This document shows positions 17,657 to 27,363 of a DNA stretch of 64,000 nt, piece after piece. The stretch is from UBA2336 sp964419145 (lineage in GTDB: Bacteria; Bacteroidota; Bacteroidia; Cytophagales; Cyclobacteriaceae), in the NCBI GenBank assembly GCA_964419145.1, contig CAYQOM010000001.1:744001-808000 (forward strand). The letters run 5' to 3'. The translations under genes were made by a program, and so were the position numbers. Positions within the stretch are counted from its first letter, which is position 1, and every line of letters starts with the position of its first letter. A model generated the notes under the pieces. The model saw nothing but the letters and a program-made list of their open reading frames with translations, made no database searches and was not told where the DNA came from.

Positions 17657-20257
17657 ATGGCCAAAACAGCATCTGAAACGCCCCTTATGAAGCAATACAA
17701 CGCCATCAAGGCGAAGTACCCGGGGGCGCTGTTGCTTTTTCGGGTGGGTGATTTTTATGAAACCTTTGGGCAGGATGCCATCTCGGCCTCCAAGGTGTTG
17801 GACATTGTACTCACCAAACGCGGCAATGGTTCAGCTTCTGAAATTGAACTGGCAGGCTTTCCGCATCATGCACTAGATACGTACTTGCCGAAACTTGTTC
17901 GTGCAGGGCATCGAGTTGCGATTTGCGATCAACTGGAAGACCCACGCTTTGTAAAAGGTATTGTAAAACGTGGCGTTACCGAATTGGTAACACCTGGCGT
18001 TTCGTTCAACGATAATGTGCTGGAGAAAAAGCAGAATAACTTTCTGGCCTCAGTCTTTTTCAGCAAGCAAGGCTATGGTGTTTCGTTTCTTGATATCAGT
18101 ACCGGTGAATTTTATGTAGCACAGGGCAGCGAGAATTACATTTTCAAACTCATTCAGAGTTTTGCGCCTGCCGAAATTATTTTCAGTAAAGCACATCGGG
18201 AGAATTTTGAAAAGCAACTTGGTGAAGACCACGCCACCTTTGCGCTTGATGATTGGGTGTATGCCTTTGATTTTGCTCAAGAGAAGTTACTGAATCAATT
18301 TAAAACGGCAACGCTAAAGGGTTTTGGTATTGATGGCTTATCCGAAGCCATTATTGCAGCGGGGGCTATTCTGCATTATTTGGAAGCCACTGAACACAAA
18401 GACATGCAACACATTGCTTCCATCTCACGCATCGATGAAGATAAATATGTGTGGTTGGATAAGTTCACCATCCGCAACCTGGAGTTGATTGCCTCACCCT
18501 TTGAAAGTGGCGTGCCGTTGATCAACGTGCTGGACCACACGGTAACGCCCATGGGCTCGCGCCAGCTGCGCAAGTGGATGGTGCTTCCGCTGAAGGAAAA
18601 AGCGTTGATTGATGAGCGACTAAAAGTTGTTGATATTTTCTTTCAGCAAACCGAGCTTTCTGAGAAGTTATTGGAAGAGTTACGGCACATTGCTGATCTT
18701 GAACGTCTTATTTCGAAAGTAGCCGTTGGCCGGATCAACCCGCGCGAAATGCTGCAGTTGAAGAAGTCGCTGCAACGTACTGTGCCGATTAAAAATTTAT
18801 TGGAACAGCATGCTTTATCTGAACTCAAGAAACTTGGAGATCAGCTAAACCGGTGCGAGTTTCTGTTGGAGAAAATTGAGAAGGAGTTACGCGAGGACGC
18901 TCCCATGCTTACGCATCAGGGCGGCATCATTAAAGACGGTATTCATGTCGAGCTTGATGAGTTGCGTCAGATTGCCTTCTCGGGTAAAGACTATTTGTTG
19001 CAGATTCAAAAACGCGAAGTTGAACGAACGGGAATTAATTCATTAAAGATTTCGTACAACAAGGTTTTCGGTTATTACCTGGAAGTCAGCAATGCCAATA
19101 AAGATAAAGTGCCTGCAGACTGGATACGCAAGCAAACGTTGGTGAATGCCGAGCGCTACATCACGGAAGAGCTAAAAGTTTACGAAGAAAAAATCCTTCA
19201 TGCAGAAGATAAGCTGGTAGTGATTGAACAAAAACTTTTTCAGGAACTGGTACAGCATGCCGGAGATTTTGTCGCGCAGATTCAACAGAACGCACGCACG
19301 CTGGCCGTGCTCGATTGCCTCTTATCGTTTGCACAAGTGGCAAAACTCAATAAATATGCACGACCGGAAATTAATGAGTTCACCACAATTGACATTAAAG
19401 CCGGTCGCCATCCGGTAATTGAAAAGCAATTGCCGATTGGGGAGAGTTATGTGCCCAACGATGTATACCTCGACAATGAAACACAACAAATACTGATTAT
19501 TACCGGTCCGAATATGGCGGGTAAATCGGCTTTGCTGCGACAAACGGCTTTGATTGTATTGATGGCGCAGATTGGAAGTTTTGTTCCGGCTGATAGCGCC
19601 ACCATTGGATTGGTGGATAAAGTATTCACACGCGTAGGCGCCTCCGATAATTTATCGAAGGGGGAATCCACCTTTATGGTGGAGATGATTGAAACGGCCA
19701 GCATCCTCAACAACCTGAGTGATCGCAGCCTGATTTTGATGGATGAAATTGGGCGGGGAACTTCTACGTATGATGGCGTTTCCATTGCGTGGGCGATTGT
19801 GGAGTACCTGCATCAGCATAAAGATTTTCGCCCGAAAACCTTGTTTGCTACCCACTACCATGAACTGAATCAACTCGCTGAAGATTTTGTTCGCGTAAAA
19901 AATTTCAACGTGAGCGTGAAGGAGGTGGGTGATAAAATCATCTTCATGCGCAAGTTGAAGGAAGGTGGCAGCGAACACAGCTTTGGTATTCATGTGGCGC
20001 AATTGGCGGGTATTCCCAACAAGGTGGTGATCCGCGCAAATGAGGTGCTTCATTTTCTGGAAAAGGAGAAGCACAAGAACGAATCGAAAACTAAACTACA
20101 GGATTTACCGAAGGCCACGCACCAGATGAGTTTGTTTGAGATGGATCCGAAGTACAAGCATGTGCAGGAGATGCTCGAAACTATCGACATCAACACCATC
20201 AGCCCGGTAGAGGCGTTGTTGAAGTTGAATGAGATTATTACTACGTTGAAAAAATAA
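17657..20257 (+). CDS. mutS: DNA mismatch repair protein MutS
   Basis: 866 residues, the usual length. MutS recognises mispairs and small loops and, as an ATPase clamp, recruits MutL. The mismatch-wedging motif is F33-Y-E35 within RVGDFYETFG. The connector, lever and clamp domains run to about 560. The ATPase core has Walker A GPNMAGKS at 617-624, then STFMVEMIETA and the Walker B region LILMDEIGRGTSTYDG, and FATHYHEL beyond. The start MAKTASETPLMKQYNAIK agrees with other Bacteroidota MutS proteins. The gene stands alone, with uvrA and other repair genes elsewhere in the window. Confidence 0.96.
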   Translation: MAKTASETPLMKQYNAIKAKYPGALLLFRVGDFYETFGQDAISASKVLDIVLTKRGNGSASEIELAGFPHHALDTYLPKLVRAGHRVAICDQLEDPRFVKGIVKRGVTELVTPGVSFNDNVLEKKQNNFLASVFFSKQGYGVSFLDISTGEFYVAQGSENYIFKLIQSFAPAEIIFSKAHRENFEKQLGEDHATFALDDWVYAFDFAQEKLLNQFKTATLKGFGIDGLSEAIIAAGAILHYLEATEHKDMQHIASISRIDEDKYVWLDKFTIRNLELIASPFESGVPLINVLDHTVTPMGSRQLRKWMVLPLKEKALIDERLKVVDIFFQQTELSEKLLEELRHIADLERLISKVAVGRINPREMLQLKKSLQRTVPIKNLLEQHALSELKKLGDQLNRCEFLLEKIEKELREDAPMLTHQGGIIKDGIHVELDELRQIAFSGKDYLLQIQKREVERTGINSLKISYNKVFGYYLEVSNANKDKVPADWIRKQTLVNAERYITEELKVYEEKILHAEDKLVVIEQKLFQELVQHAGDFVAQIQQNARTLAVLDCLLSFAQVAKLNKYARPEINEFTTIDIKAGRHPVIEKQLPIGESYVPNDVYLDNETQQILIITGPNMAGKSALLRQTALIVLMAQIGSFVPADSATIGLVDKVFTRVGASDNLSKGESTFMVEMIETASILNNLSDRSLILMDEIGRGTSTYDGVSIAWAIVEYLHQHKDFRPKTLFATHYHELNQLAEDFVRVKNFNVSVKEVGDKIIFMRKLKEGGSEHSFGIHVAQLAGIPNKVVIRANEVLHFLEKEKHKNESKTKLQDLPKATHQMSLFEMDPKYKHVQEMLETIDINTISPVEALLKLNEIITTLKK

Positions 20258-20307
20258 TAATTCATACAGATCTATGTTTTCACAGACCTTCAGCAACCGA
20301 TAGTCCT

Positions 20308-20736
20308 ATGAAAAAATTTTATTTATCGTTCATCTTTCTACTTTGTTTTGCTTGTAATCAACCCACAGCAACTGACACTACAACAACAGAATCCGAACCA
20401 GAAACAGAAATGGAGTCTTCTTCACAGGATGATGGTTCTGACGTTGAAACAGAAGAGGAAGTTGTTGAGTCTTCTTCGTCAGATGGGCCGATCGTTTACA
20501 TAACGCATGACGGAGACAAATACCACACAGCCGATTGCCGGTATTCCAAAACGGCCCATGCGGTAAAGCTTAATCAGGCGAAAGCCGATGGAAAAACAGC
20601 CTGCGGCATTTGCAAACCGAACTCAAAAACCGGAGAGAAGCAGGTGCGTTGTTCGGGGAAAACAGCTGAGGGCAAGCGTTGCTCCCGCACCACTACGGAT
20701 GCGAGCGGCAAGTGTTTTCAGCATCGGGACAGTTAG
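20308..20736 (+). CDS. Lipoprotein with two Cys-containing motifs
   Basis: 142 residues. The lipobox LCFAC puts the lipidated Cys at residue 16. An acidic Thr/Ser/Glu-rich linker (about 17-60) precedes a compact domain, VYITHDGDKYHTADCRYSK...ACGICKP, of a type often fused to extracellular nucleases. The C-terminus holds C-x9-C-x10-C-x2-H (RCSGKTAEGKRCSRTT...KCFQH), a pattern that suggests a small zinc site. No nuclease catalytic domain is present, so this would be a surface binding module. It ends 4 bases inside the convergent PhnD-like gene. Confidence 0.75.
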   Translation: MKKFYLSFIFLLCFACNQPTATDTTTTESEPETEMESSSQDDGSDVETEEEVVESSSSDGPIVYITHDGDKYHTADCRYSKTAHAVKLNQAKADGKTACGICKPNSKTGEKQVRCSGKTAEGKRCSRTTTDASGKCFQHRDS

Positions 20737-21647
20737 TCTTTCGCAAAATTCCGAATAATGGACATAGATACAGTCGGGTTGTTGCTAAGCTTCAACAGAC
20801 TTTCATAATAATCAGCGGTTACAGAAATGTACCGGTCTGCCGGAATGGCTTCCGTCCATCCTGCTTTTATTGATTCCAGTGCTTCCGGATTTTTGATGTG
20901 TAGATCAAGCAGTGCTTTCTGAAGTTCATCGCGTAAACTCACGGGCAACTTTTTCCGATACACCACTGGCCCAAGCGGAATGGGGGGCGACTCCCACAGC
21001 TTTTTCAGCTTAACGGTATCGGCACCCAGGTTATAATACTCGGCACTGCCAAAGGCGCATAAGGCAACTTCACCTTTCATTGCGCGAGCTGCGGCCAGTG
21101 CATGGTTGTTGGTGTACTGCACTTCCAGAAAAAAGCGTTCGGGATAACCCGGTTGCAGGGAGGCCAGTTTCAACCGCGGTACCAGGTTACCTGAAGTTGA
21201 GCCACGGTTAACCAGAACCAAAACAAAATCCGAAGCATGGGCAACAATTTGCTCCAATGTATTTTCAGGAGTACTCGCTCCTGTTGCGATTATACTTTTG
21301 TAGGCATTTTCTTTTTCCTTCGGAATGTTGAGCACTACGCCTGCTTCATAGGCCTGTGATTTTTCTTTCAGCATCAAATAGCCGAACGTATTCATGAAGG
21401 CTACATCTACTTCTTCATTTTCCAAAGCTTTTAGCAGTTCCTGTACAGAGGGGTAACTCTTTACTTCAACCTGAAGGTTGTTGGCTTGTCCAAACTGAAG
21501 GGCAAAAGGCTCAATGTTTTTGATGCGTGGGTTGTCGGCATATTGATAGGTGGCTACTACCAGTTTTTGTATGGACTGAAGTGTGTTTTGGGTAAACCCG
21601 TGAAGAGCGATCAGGCTTAGCGTAAGTATCGTGACGACTTTTTTCAT
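20733..21647 (-). CDS. PhnD-like periplasmic solute-binding protein without a transporter
   Basis: 304 residues with a signal peptide (1-19). Segments fit the phosphate/phosphonate-binding protein family: DVAFMNTFGYLMLKEK, VNRGSTSGNLVPRLKL, then AAARAMKGEVALCAFGSAEY. That family normally delivers phosphonate or phosphite to PhnCE. No ABC ATPase or permease gene is nearby. Here it is the last gene of a minus-strand run after two Crp-like regulators, 6 bases from the nearer one. It may therefore sense or bind a ligand for signalling rather than feed a transporter (inference). Confidence 0.8.
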   Translation of the reverse strand: MKKVVTILTLSLIALHGFTQNTLQSIQKLVVATYQYADNPRIKNIEPFALQFGQANNLQVEVKSYPSVQELLKALENEEVDVAFMNTFGYLMLKEKSQAYEAGVVLNIPKEKENAYKSIIATGASTPENTLEQIVAHASDFVLVLVNRGSTSGNLVPRLKLASLQPGYPERFFLEVQYTNNHALAAARAMKGEVALCAFGSAEYYNLGADTVKLKKLWESPPIPLGPVVYRKKLPVSLRDELQKALLDLHIKNPEALESIKAGWTEAIPADRYISVTADYYESLLKLSNNPTVSMSIIRNFAKD

Positions 21648-21653
21648 GTATCC

Positions 21654-22238
21654 CTATTCTTGTTGCGAGAGTCGTTTACGTATACGACTAAGTGCCTCCG
21701 GGGTTACCCCAAGATACGAAGCAATGTACTTAAGAGGCACATTGGCCATCACTTTTGGTCGCTCCTTTATCAGTTTGAGGTAGCGCTCTTCGGGTGTGTT
21801 GAAGAGCAAGGCTTTATTTCGTTCAACGATAAACAATAATATATACTCCACAATCAGCCGACCAAATTTTTGCCAAACCATAGCCTGATCGAATAGCCGT
21901 TGTTTGTCATCGTAATGAAGTTGAAGAACTTCTAAATCTTCCATCGCTACGATATAGTCTGTGCTGGGTTTGCGTGGGAGCAAACTGGCAAAGTCGGTTG
22001 TGAAGTTACCTTCAAATGCAAAATTGATTGTCAATTCTTCATCGCGGACGATATTATAAATGCGAACAAATCCTTTATTGATGAAGGTTACGTGATTACA
22101 TACTTCGCCTGCGCGGAGAAGAAATTCTCCTTTCTTTAAAAATCTTCTACTCAAAACGGATTGAAGCATTTGCCATTCATCTTCCGTGAAGGTTAGAAAT
22201 CGCGAAACGAAATTCCTGATATTGGTAAACTCATTCAT
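21654..22238 (-). CDS. Crp/Fnr-family transcription regulator
   Basis: ATG 22238 (MNEFTNIRNFV) is the better start; an upstream ATG at 22250 would add four residues. About 194 residues. A cyclic-nucleotide-binding-like barrel covers about 20-115 (LKKGEFLLRAGEVCNHVTFI), then a long dimer helix, then a winged-helix end (VPLKYIASYLGVTPEALSRIRKRLS) that would contact DNA. The barrel lacks the usual cAMP-binding R-x-A-x-x-x-A-x pattern, so a nucleotide ligand is uncertain. Members of this Bacteroidota group are often single regulators of envelope genes. It is a paralogue of the adjacent gene. Confidence 0.85.
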   Translation of the reverse strand: MNEFTNIRNFVSRFLTFTEDEWQMLQSVLSRRFLKKGEFLLRAGEVCNHVTFINKGFVRIYNIVRDEELTINFAFEGNFTTDFASLLPRKPSTDYIVAMEDLEVLQLHYDDKQRLFDQAMVWQKFGRLIVEYILLFIVERNKALLFNTPEERYLKLIKERPKVMANVPLKYIASYLGVTPEALSRIRKRLSQQE

Positions 22239-22292
22239 AGCCCTTGCCAAGATACAATTCCGCAGGGTTTAACCGATGAGGATGAAATTTGT

Positions 22293-22889
22293 TCACCCCA
22301 CTTGATCCGGTTTCTGCGACAGGCGTTTGCGAATCCGGCTAAGCGCCTCGGGCGTTATGCCCAGAAAAGAGGCTACATATTTCAGGGGTACGCGTTCGAG
22401 AATAAATGGTTTTTCCTGCATCAATTGCAGGTAAAGCTCTTCCGGAGAGCGGAGCAACAAATCCTGGCTACGATATGCGGTAAACACAAAAACGTATTCA
22501 GCGATCAGGCGGCCAAACTTCTGCCATACCGGATACTTTTCATACAATGCTTGCATAGCGTTGTATTCCAATTGAATAACTTCGGCATCCTCCATCGCAA
22601 CAATATTGTCACGCGATGGCTTACGGGTTACGAAGCTGCAATAATCGGTTGTGTATTCGTTTTCAAAAGCAAAAAATTGGGTGCGCTCTTCATCGAATAC
22701 CATGTTGTAGGTTCGGAAGTAGCCTTTGTTGATGAAGGAAACGTGATTGCAGATTTGCCCTTCGGTTAACAGAAATTCACCTTTCTTCAGCCAGCGCCTG
22801 GTTAACGCACCTTGATGGGCTTTCCACTCTTCCTCGGTATAAGGAACGAACTGAAAAACAAATTTCCGGATGGAAGAAAATTCATCCAT
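22293..22889 (-). CDS. Crp/Fnr-family transcription regulator, adjacent paralogue
   Basis: 198 residues, very similar to the next gene along in length and in many segments: the barrel (LKKGEFLLTEGQICNHVSFI), the middle (WQKFGRLIAEYVFVF) and the DNA-binding end (LKYVASFLGITPEALSRIRK). The two copies clearly come from a tandem duplication and have since diverged. It starts 25 bases after the interrupted TonB receptor gene. It would bind DNA as a dimer, and its ligand is unknown. Confidence 0.85.
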   Translation of the reverse strand: MDEFSSIRKFVFQFVPYTEEEWKAHQGALTRRWLKKGEFLLTEGQICNHVSFINKGYFRTYNMVFDEERTQFFAFENEYTTDYCSFVTRKPSRDNIVAMEDAEVIQLEYNAMQALYEKYPVWQKFGRLIAEYVFVFTAYRSQDLLLRSPEELYLQLMQEKPFILERVPLKYVASFLGITPEALSRIRKRLSQKPDQVG

Positions 22890-22914
22890 CCGGAAATATA
22901 CAAAAGGATTGTGA

Positions 22915-25329
22915 TCAGAATGTGAAACGTACGAAGGGAACGGGGAAAAATCCTTGCTGATACTGGGTCACAATAGAATTTGTACGAGGGTTATAGTTTT
23001 GGGCAAAAATGTTTTGATTGTTGGTAACGTTTTGCAAGTCGATGGCAAACTCCAGGGTGCTCTTTTTATATTCTTTACGATAAGCAAGTTTTATATCTGT
23101 CCGAAAGTAGGCATCCTGCTTTTCAGTAAAAGCTTCACTTTCGTTGAAAATGGTTCTGCCAAATTGCTGTGAAGCCTGCACATCAATCGGGGTAAGGTAC
23201 TTGCCGCCAATGGTTGTAACCTTCAGGTTAACCGAGAAGAATTTTTGTTTCGACCCCAACCGGAATTCTTTTCCGAATAATCCGTTCACCACGTAACGCG
23301 TGTTGTAGGCGGTGTTGCGCTCTATGCCATCGCTGCCTGCATACTGTGAATCAAAAATAGATGACGTGATCAGGAAATAGTATCCTTTGTTAAAGAATCG
23401 CTCCAGGGTTAATTCTATTCCGTAATTTCTGCCGGTTCCGGAGTTTACTAAACTATCCTGATCAGAAGGAATAAAGCTTGATCCGGTGTTGATAGCTGAA
23501 AACGAAGAGGTACGTTGTTCAACCGGAACGTTTGAAAGATCCTGATAATACGTTTCGGCTTTTAAGCGCAGCGTCTCTGAAATATTCCAGTCGTAAGTAA
23601 GTACCACATGCTGACTGGTAGTGAAGTCGAGTTTGGTGTTGGTTAACACGTATTCGTCATCCGCAATTTTGGTTTGAACATACGTTGTATACGGACTTTG
23701 AATCTGATTGTGTATGCCATAACCTAAACTGATAGATTGGTTTCCGTTAATCATGTATTGCAAACCCAGGCGAGGTTCCACTACGGCTTGTTCGTTTAGC
23801 GCATAGTATTAAGCGTGTAATCCGGTATTCAACGAAAGTCGGTTGCTGAACCGATGTCTCCAGGTGGCAAAGGCCTGATAGAGTACAGTAGCATCTTCCA
23901 CATTGATGCGCACAGAATCACTTCCTGCATTGGCAAAGATGTCGCGGTTGTATAAGTCGAAGTTGAAGGCATCCACATAAAAGCCATACACCAGGCTGTT
24001 CTTTGAACTAAACTTTGTTCGGAAGGATCCAACTACGGAAGCTTTGGATGTAGTAAAGGCGGACTCTGATCGTTGGAAGCGTGCAACCACTTCTTCATTT
24101 CCATCTCTAACTAATGAGTCGGATGTAAAACTTTCTTCTGTGGCGCTGACACCTGCTGTTAACTTCATGAAGGTTTTAGACGAGATGTTTTTTTCGAAGC
24201 TGATGCCGGCTATGCCGGTTTTGTACCGCGGGAAGCCATCCTCATTTTCATTTCCATACAAATCCGTGTTGCTGCCTAAATCAGCTTCGCTGCCCAACAG
24301 ATCAATTTCGCTGATGCCACCCAAGCCAAAGATGGACAGCTTTCCATTGTTCTTGGTCGGAAAGGAAACCTTGAAGTTTAAGTCTTGATACAGTGGAACA
24401 TTTGATCCGGTTCCGAATTCAATGCCCAGCGCATCAAAAATTCCTAATGTAGAGTAACGATAGTTGACCAGATAGGAACCTTTGTGATTTTTTGAGAGCG
24501 GACCTTCTGCACCCAGCTCGAAACCGTTGAACCCCATTTGCGCAAGAAATTCACTTTTCTGGTTATTGCCATCGCACAAGCGAATATCGAATACACCGGC
24601 AACGGCATTTCCATATTGTGCCGGAAAAGCACTGGTCATAAAATCTGATTTGTCGAGGTTATTGTTGTTGAGCATGCTCACCGGACCACCCGTGCTGTTT
24701 AGCGAACCGAAGTGATTCGGATTTGGAATGTTGAGACCTTCCAATTGCCACAGCATGCCGGTGGGTGAGTTCCCGCGCACCACAATGTCGTTGCGGGAAT
24801 CATCACCACCGATCACACCGGCAAAGTTGGCAGCCATACGCGATGGATCACCCAGCGCACCTGCGTACCGTTTGGTATCATCCAGGTTAAATGATCGGGC
24901 GCTAACAATGGCAAATTCGTTATTGGTAGCAGTCTTGTCATCTTTGGTATTGGCAACCACCACTACCTCATTGAGCTGACTAATACTTTCCGTGAGCGAA
25001 AGATTTAGAATTACCTCTTTACCAGCGGTCACCACAATGTTTGGCAATACTTGTTCTTCGTAGCCGATGTACGTAATCTTTAATGTTTGCCTGCCAACGG
25101 GCACATTTTCGATACGGTAATTTCCATCCACATCTGTGGAACTACCGAGTAGCTGATCACCGGTTCCGATAACCATAAGGTTAACACCTATCAAAGGTGT
25201 TTTACTGATTTCGTCCACCACCCTCCCGCGAATGGTTTGGGTGGATTGTCCGAAAGCTGACAGGGCCAGCAGCATGGCTACGGCAATGCCAATCAACAAT
25301 TTTACTGTGTTTGCTTCTTGTGTTTTCAT
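22915..25329 (-). pseudogene. TonB-dependent receptor, interrupted by one in-frame TAA
   Basis: ATG 25329 (MKTQEANTVKLL) starts a signal peptide, then a CarboxypepD_reg-like domain (RGRVVDEISKTPLIGVNLMV), a plug domain (about 120-260) and the first barrel strands. The frame ends at a TAA at 23809-23811, after NTGLHA. Past the stop the same frame continues without a break to 22915 as YYALNEQAVVEPRLGLQY and ordinary barrel strands, ending in VPFVRFTF. One codon change (CAA to TAA, C to T on the coding strand) explains the split. The receptor would be about 804 residues if whole. Either a real nonsense mutation, an assembly error, or strain variation. Confidence 0.85.
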
Positions 25330-25472
25330 GATCGGGTTTTGATTTATTTGATGGAGCAAAGGTGGAGGGCTTCGCGCGGGGCATTGCTTGACGGAAATCA
25401 ATAAAAACTGCAATCGGGATTGATCCAGATCAATAAAGAGAACTGTTGGGTGGAATTGTTGCTGAAAAGTGG

Positions 25473-26195
25473 TCAGCTACGCTTAAAAAGATTGTCGCCC
25501 ATAATTTTTAGCAACACCTCATCTTTCAGGTTGCGGCTTATGGGAACGCGTGCATTTCTAATCAGAATTTCGTTGCCTTCAACAGCTTTTATTTTGTTTA
25601 GTGATACCAAAAAGGATTTGTGCACTTTCAAAAAGCGATCTGCTGGAAGTTGGCTTTCGAGGCCACTGAATGTAATGTAGGTAATCATTTTCCGCTCGGC
25701 TGTGTGAATGATGCAATAGTTCTGCATAGCCTCAACGTAAAGCACATCGCTGTAGTTAACCTTTTCGAATTTGTGGTCGCATTTGATGAAGAAATATTCG
25801 GGAGGGGTGGTGGCAGACACTTCAGCTTTTTGCTTCAGTACAAAAAAATCATGAGCTTTTTGTGCGGCTTTCAAAAATCGCTCAAATGGAATGGGCTTTA
25901 CCAGGTAGTCGATAATGTCAAGTGCATATCCTTCAAGTGCATATTCTGAATAGGCTGTCGTAAAGATGACCATGGGCGAATTTTTCAACGTTTTCAAAAA
26001 TTCAATTCCCGATAGTTTGGGCATGTGGATGTCCAGCAACAGTAAATCGATCTTTCCATCGTGAAGTAACGCAGAAGCCTTTACGGCATTTTCGCATTTG
26101 CCGGCCAGATGCAGAAACTCCACTTCAGTTACGTATTCCTCCAACCCTTTACGGGCTACGGGTTCGTCATCAATAATGAGGCAATTAAGTTTCAT
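25473..26195 (-). CDS. LytTR-family DNA-binding response regulator
   Basis: 240 residues. The receiver domain (1-120) has the acidic pocket IIDDEP and phospho-acceptor Asp55 in LLLLDIHMPK, and Lys near LDIIDYLVKPIPF. The LytTR domain (about 135-235) has FFIKCDHKFEKVNYSDVLYVEAMQNYCII, then FLKVHKSFLVSLNKI. LytTR regulators bind tandem sites upstream of membrane or capsule genes. The cognate kinase is 16 bases upstream. The TonB receptor starts 143 bases downstream of its stop and is the obvious candidate target (inference). Confidence 0.9.
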   Translation of the reverse strand: MKLNCLIIDDEPVARKGLEEYVTEVEFLHLAGKCENAVKASALLHDGKIDLLLLDIHMPKLSGIEFLKTLKNSPMVIFTTAYSEYALEGYALDIIDYLVKPIPFERFLKAAQKAHDFFVLKQKAEVSATTPPEYFFIKCDHKFEKVNYSDVLYVEAMQNYCIIHTAERKMITYITFSGLESQLPADRFLKVHKSFLVSLNKIKAVEGNEILIRNARVPISRNLKDEVLLKIMGDNLFKRS

Positions 26196-26211
26196 TTTGT
26201 TCCGGTTAACG

Positions 26212-27231
26212 TTACATCAGGGCAAGGGTTAGCTGTACACGAAACGTTTCGGGTTGTTCGGTAACCGTTAAGTCATGCCGATTGGGATACAGTAGCTCCA
26301 GCCTGCGCTGTACATTTCTTAATCCGATGCCGCCATTACCCGAAATGGGTTTCGGATCTTTTGTATTGATAGCAATCAGTTGAAATTGATTTTCTGATTT
26401 TTTTAGTTCGATAGTAATGATATTTTTTCTGTAGGTAAAGTGTGAAACATGTTTGAATGCATTTTCAATGAATGGCAGCAACAGCAAGGGCGACACCGTA
26501 AAATTTTTCAATTCTTCCGAATGTGTAAACCGAATATCGTAGTGCTCATCCTTGCGGAGTTTTTGAAGCTCCACATAATTCTTCAGGTATTGAATTTCTT
26601 TTTCTATAGCAATCTCCTTTCCGTTGCACTCGTAGAGTTGGTAGCGCAGCATATCCGAAAATTTCGAAAGCGTTTCGCGTGCCACAGTATTTTGCTTATC
26701 GATTTGAAAGAAAACGGTGTTAAGCGAGTTGAACAAAAAGTGTGGATTGATTTGTGCTTTGAGGTATTCCAATTCGGTATTTAGTTTTTCGAGTTCAATT
26801 TTGCGTATAAGTTCTTTTTGAAGGTACCATTGTTTGCTCAGGTGTAGGGTAGTGGCAAAGGCCAGGTAAAAAATAACAATGGAGAAGTTGTAAAAGCTGT
26901 TGTGAAAGAAACTTTGTCGTTCAGGATTATTCAGCATGTGACCATACAGGTAAATATCATGTAGATTTTTTAGTGCCACATAGAAGATCAGACTTATCAC
27001 GATAAGGAGAATGGATATGCCATAATTTTTTTGGTGGTTTAACTTGGGAATGATGACCAACAGGTTGATGTAGATAACAACCGCAAGCAATCCATCACGC
27101 ACCAGTAATTCCAACACAAATTGTCCAAATCCCGCCTGATCAATAAGACCGGCATGCGTGTAGGCATGGAAGCCCACTGTCAACATCCAGAACAAAATGT
27201 GATCAAGCTTATACCTGAAAAGTCGTTCCAT
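26212..27231 (-). CDS. LytS/YehU-type sensor histidine kinase
   Basis: 339 residues. Four hydrophobic segments span about 10-130, with a TM-rich sensor lacking a visible periplasmic domain. The His_kinase motif INPHFLFNSLNTV has the phosphorylated His164. An HATPase domain follows, with LLLPFIENAFKH (N box), then GNGGIGLRNVQRRLELLYP (G boxes). The kinase autophosphorylates and passes phosphate to the LytTR regulator encoded 16 bases downstream. The signal is unknown. The gene heads the minus-strand cluster that ends at 20733. Confidence 0.9.
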   Translation of the reverse strand: MERLFRYKLDHILFWMLTVGFHAYTHAGLIDQAGFGQFVLELLVRDGLLAVVIYINLLVIIPKLNHQKNYGISILLIVISLIFYVALKNLHDIYLYGHMLNNPERQSFFHNSFYNFSIVIFYLAFATTLHLSKQWYLQKELIRKIELEKLNTELEYLKAQINPHFLFNSLNTVFFQIDKQNTVARETLSKFSDMLRYQLYECNGKEIAIEKEIQYLKNYVELQKLRKDEHYDIRFTHSEELKNFTVSPLLLLPFIENAFKHVSHFTYRKNIITIELKKSENQFQLIAINTKDPKPISGNGGIGLRNVQRRLELLYPNRHDLTVTEQPETFRVQLTLALM

Positions 27232-27363
27232 TACTGAAAATTACAGCTTTAAACGAAGCGTAGCACACACCCGATTTGCATTTCATCAAGAATATCGGGC
27301 CGTTCATCAGGGAGGTAAATCTTGTTGGAGTGACCTGCGTAAATTCAGTAAACCGTTATTCGT

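Noticed and set aside
25329..25413. Upstream extension of the TonB receptor to 25413
   Set aside because: The signal peptide begins at ATG 25329 and the extra residues are Pro-rich and unlike a leader.
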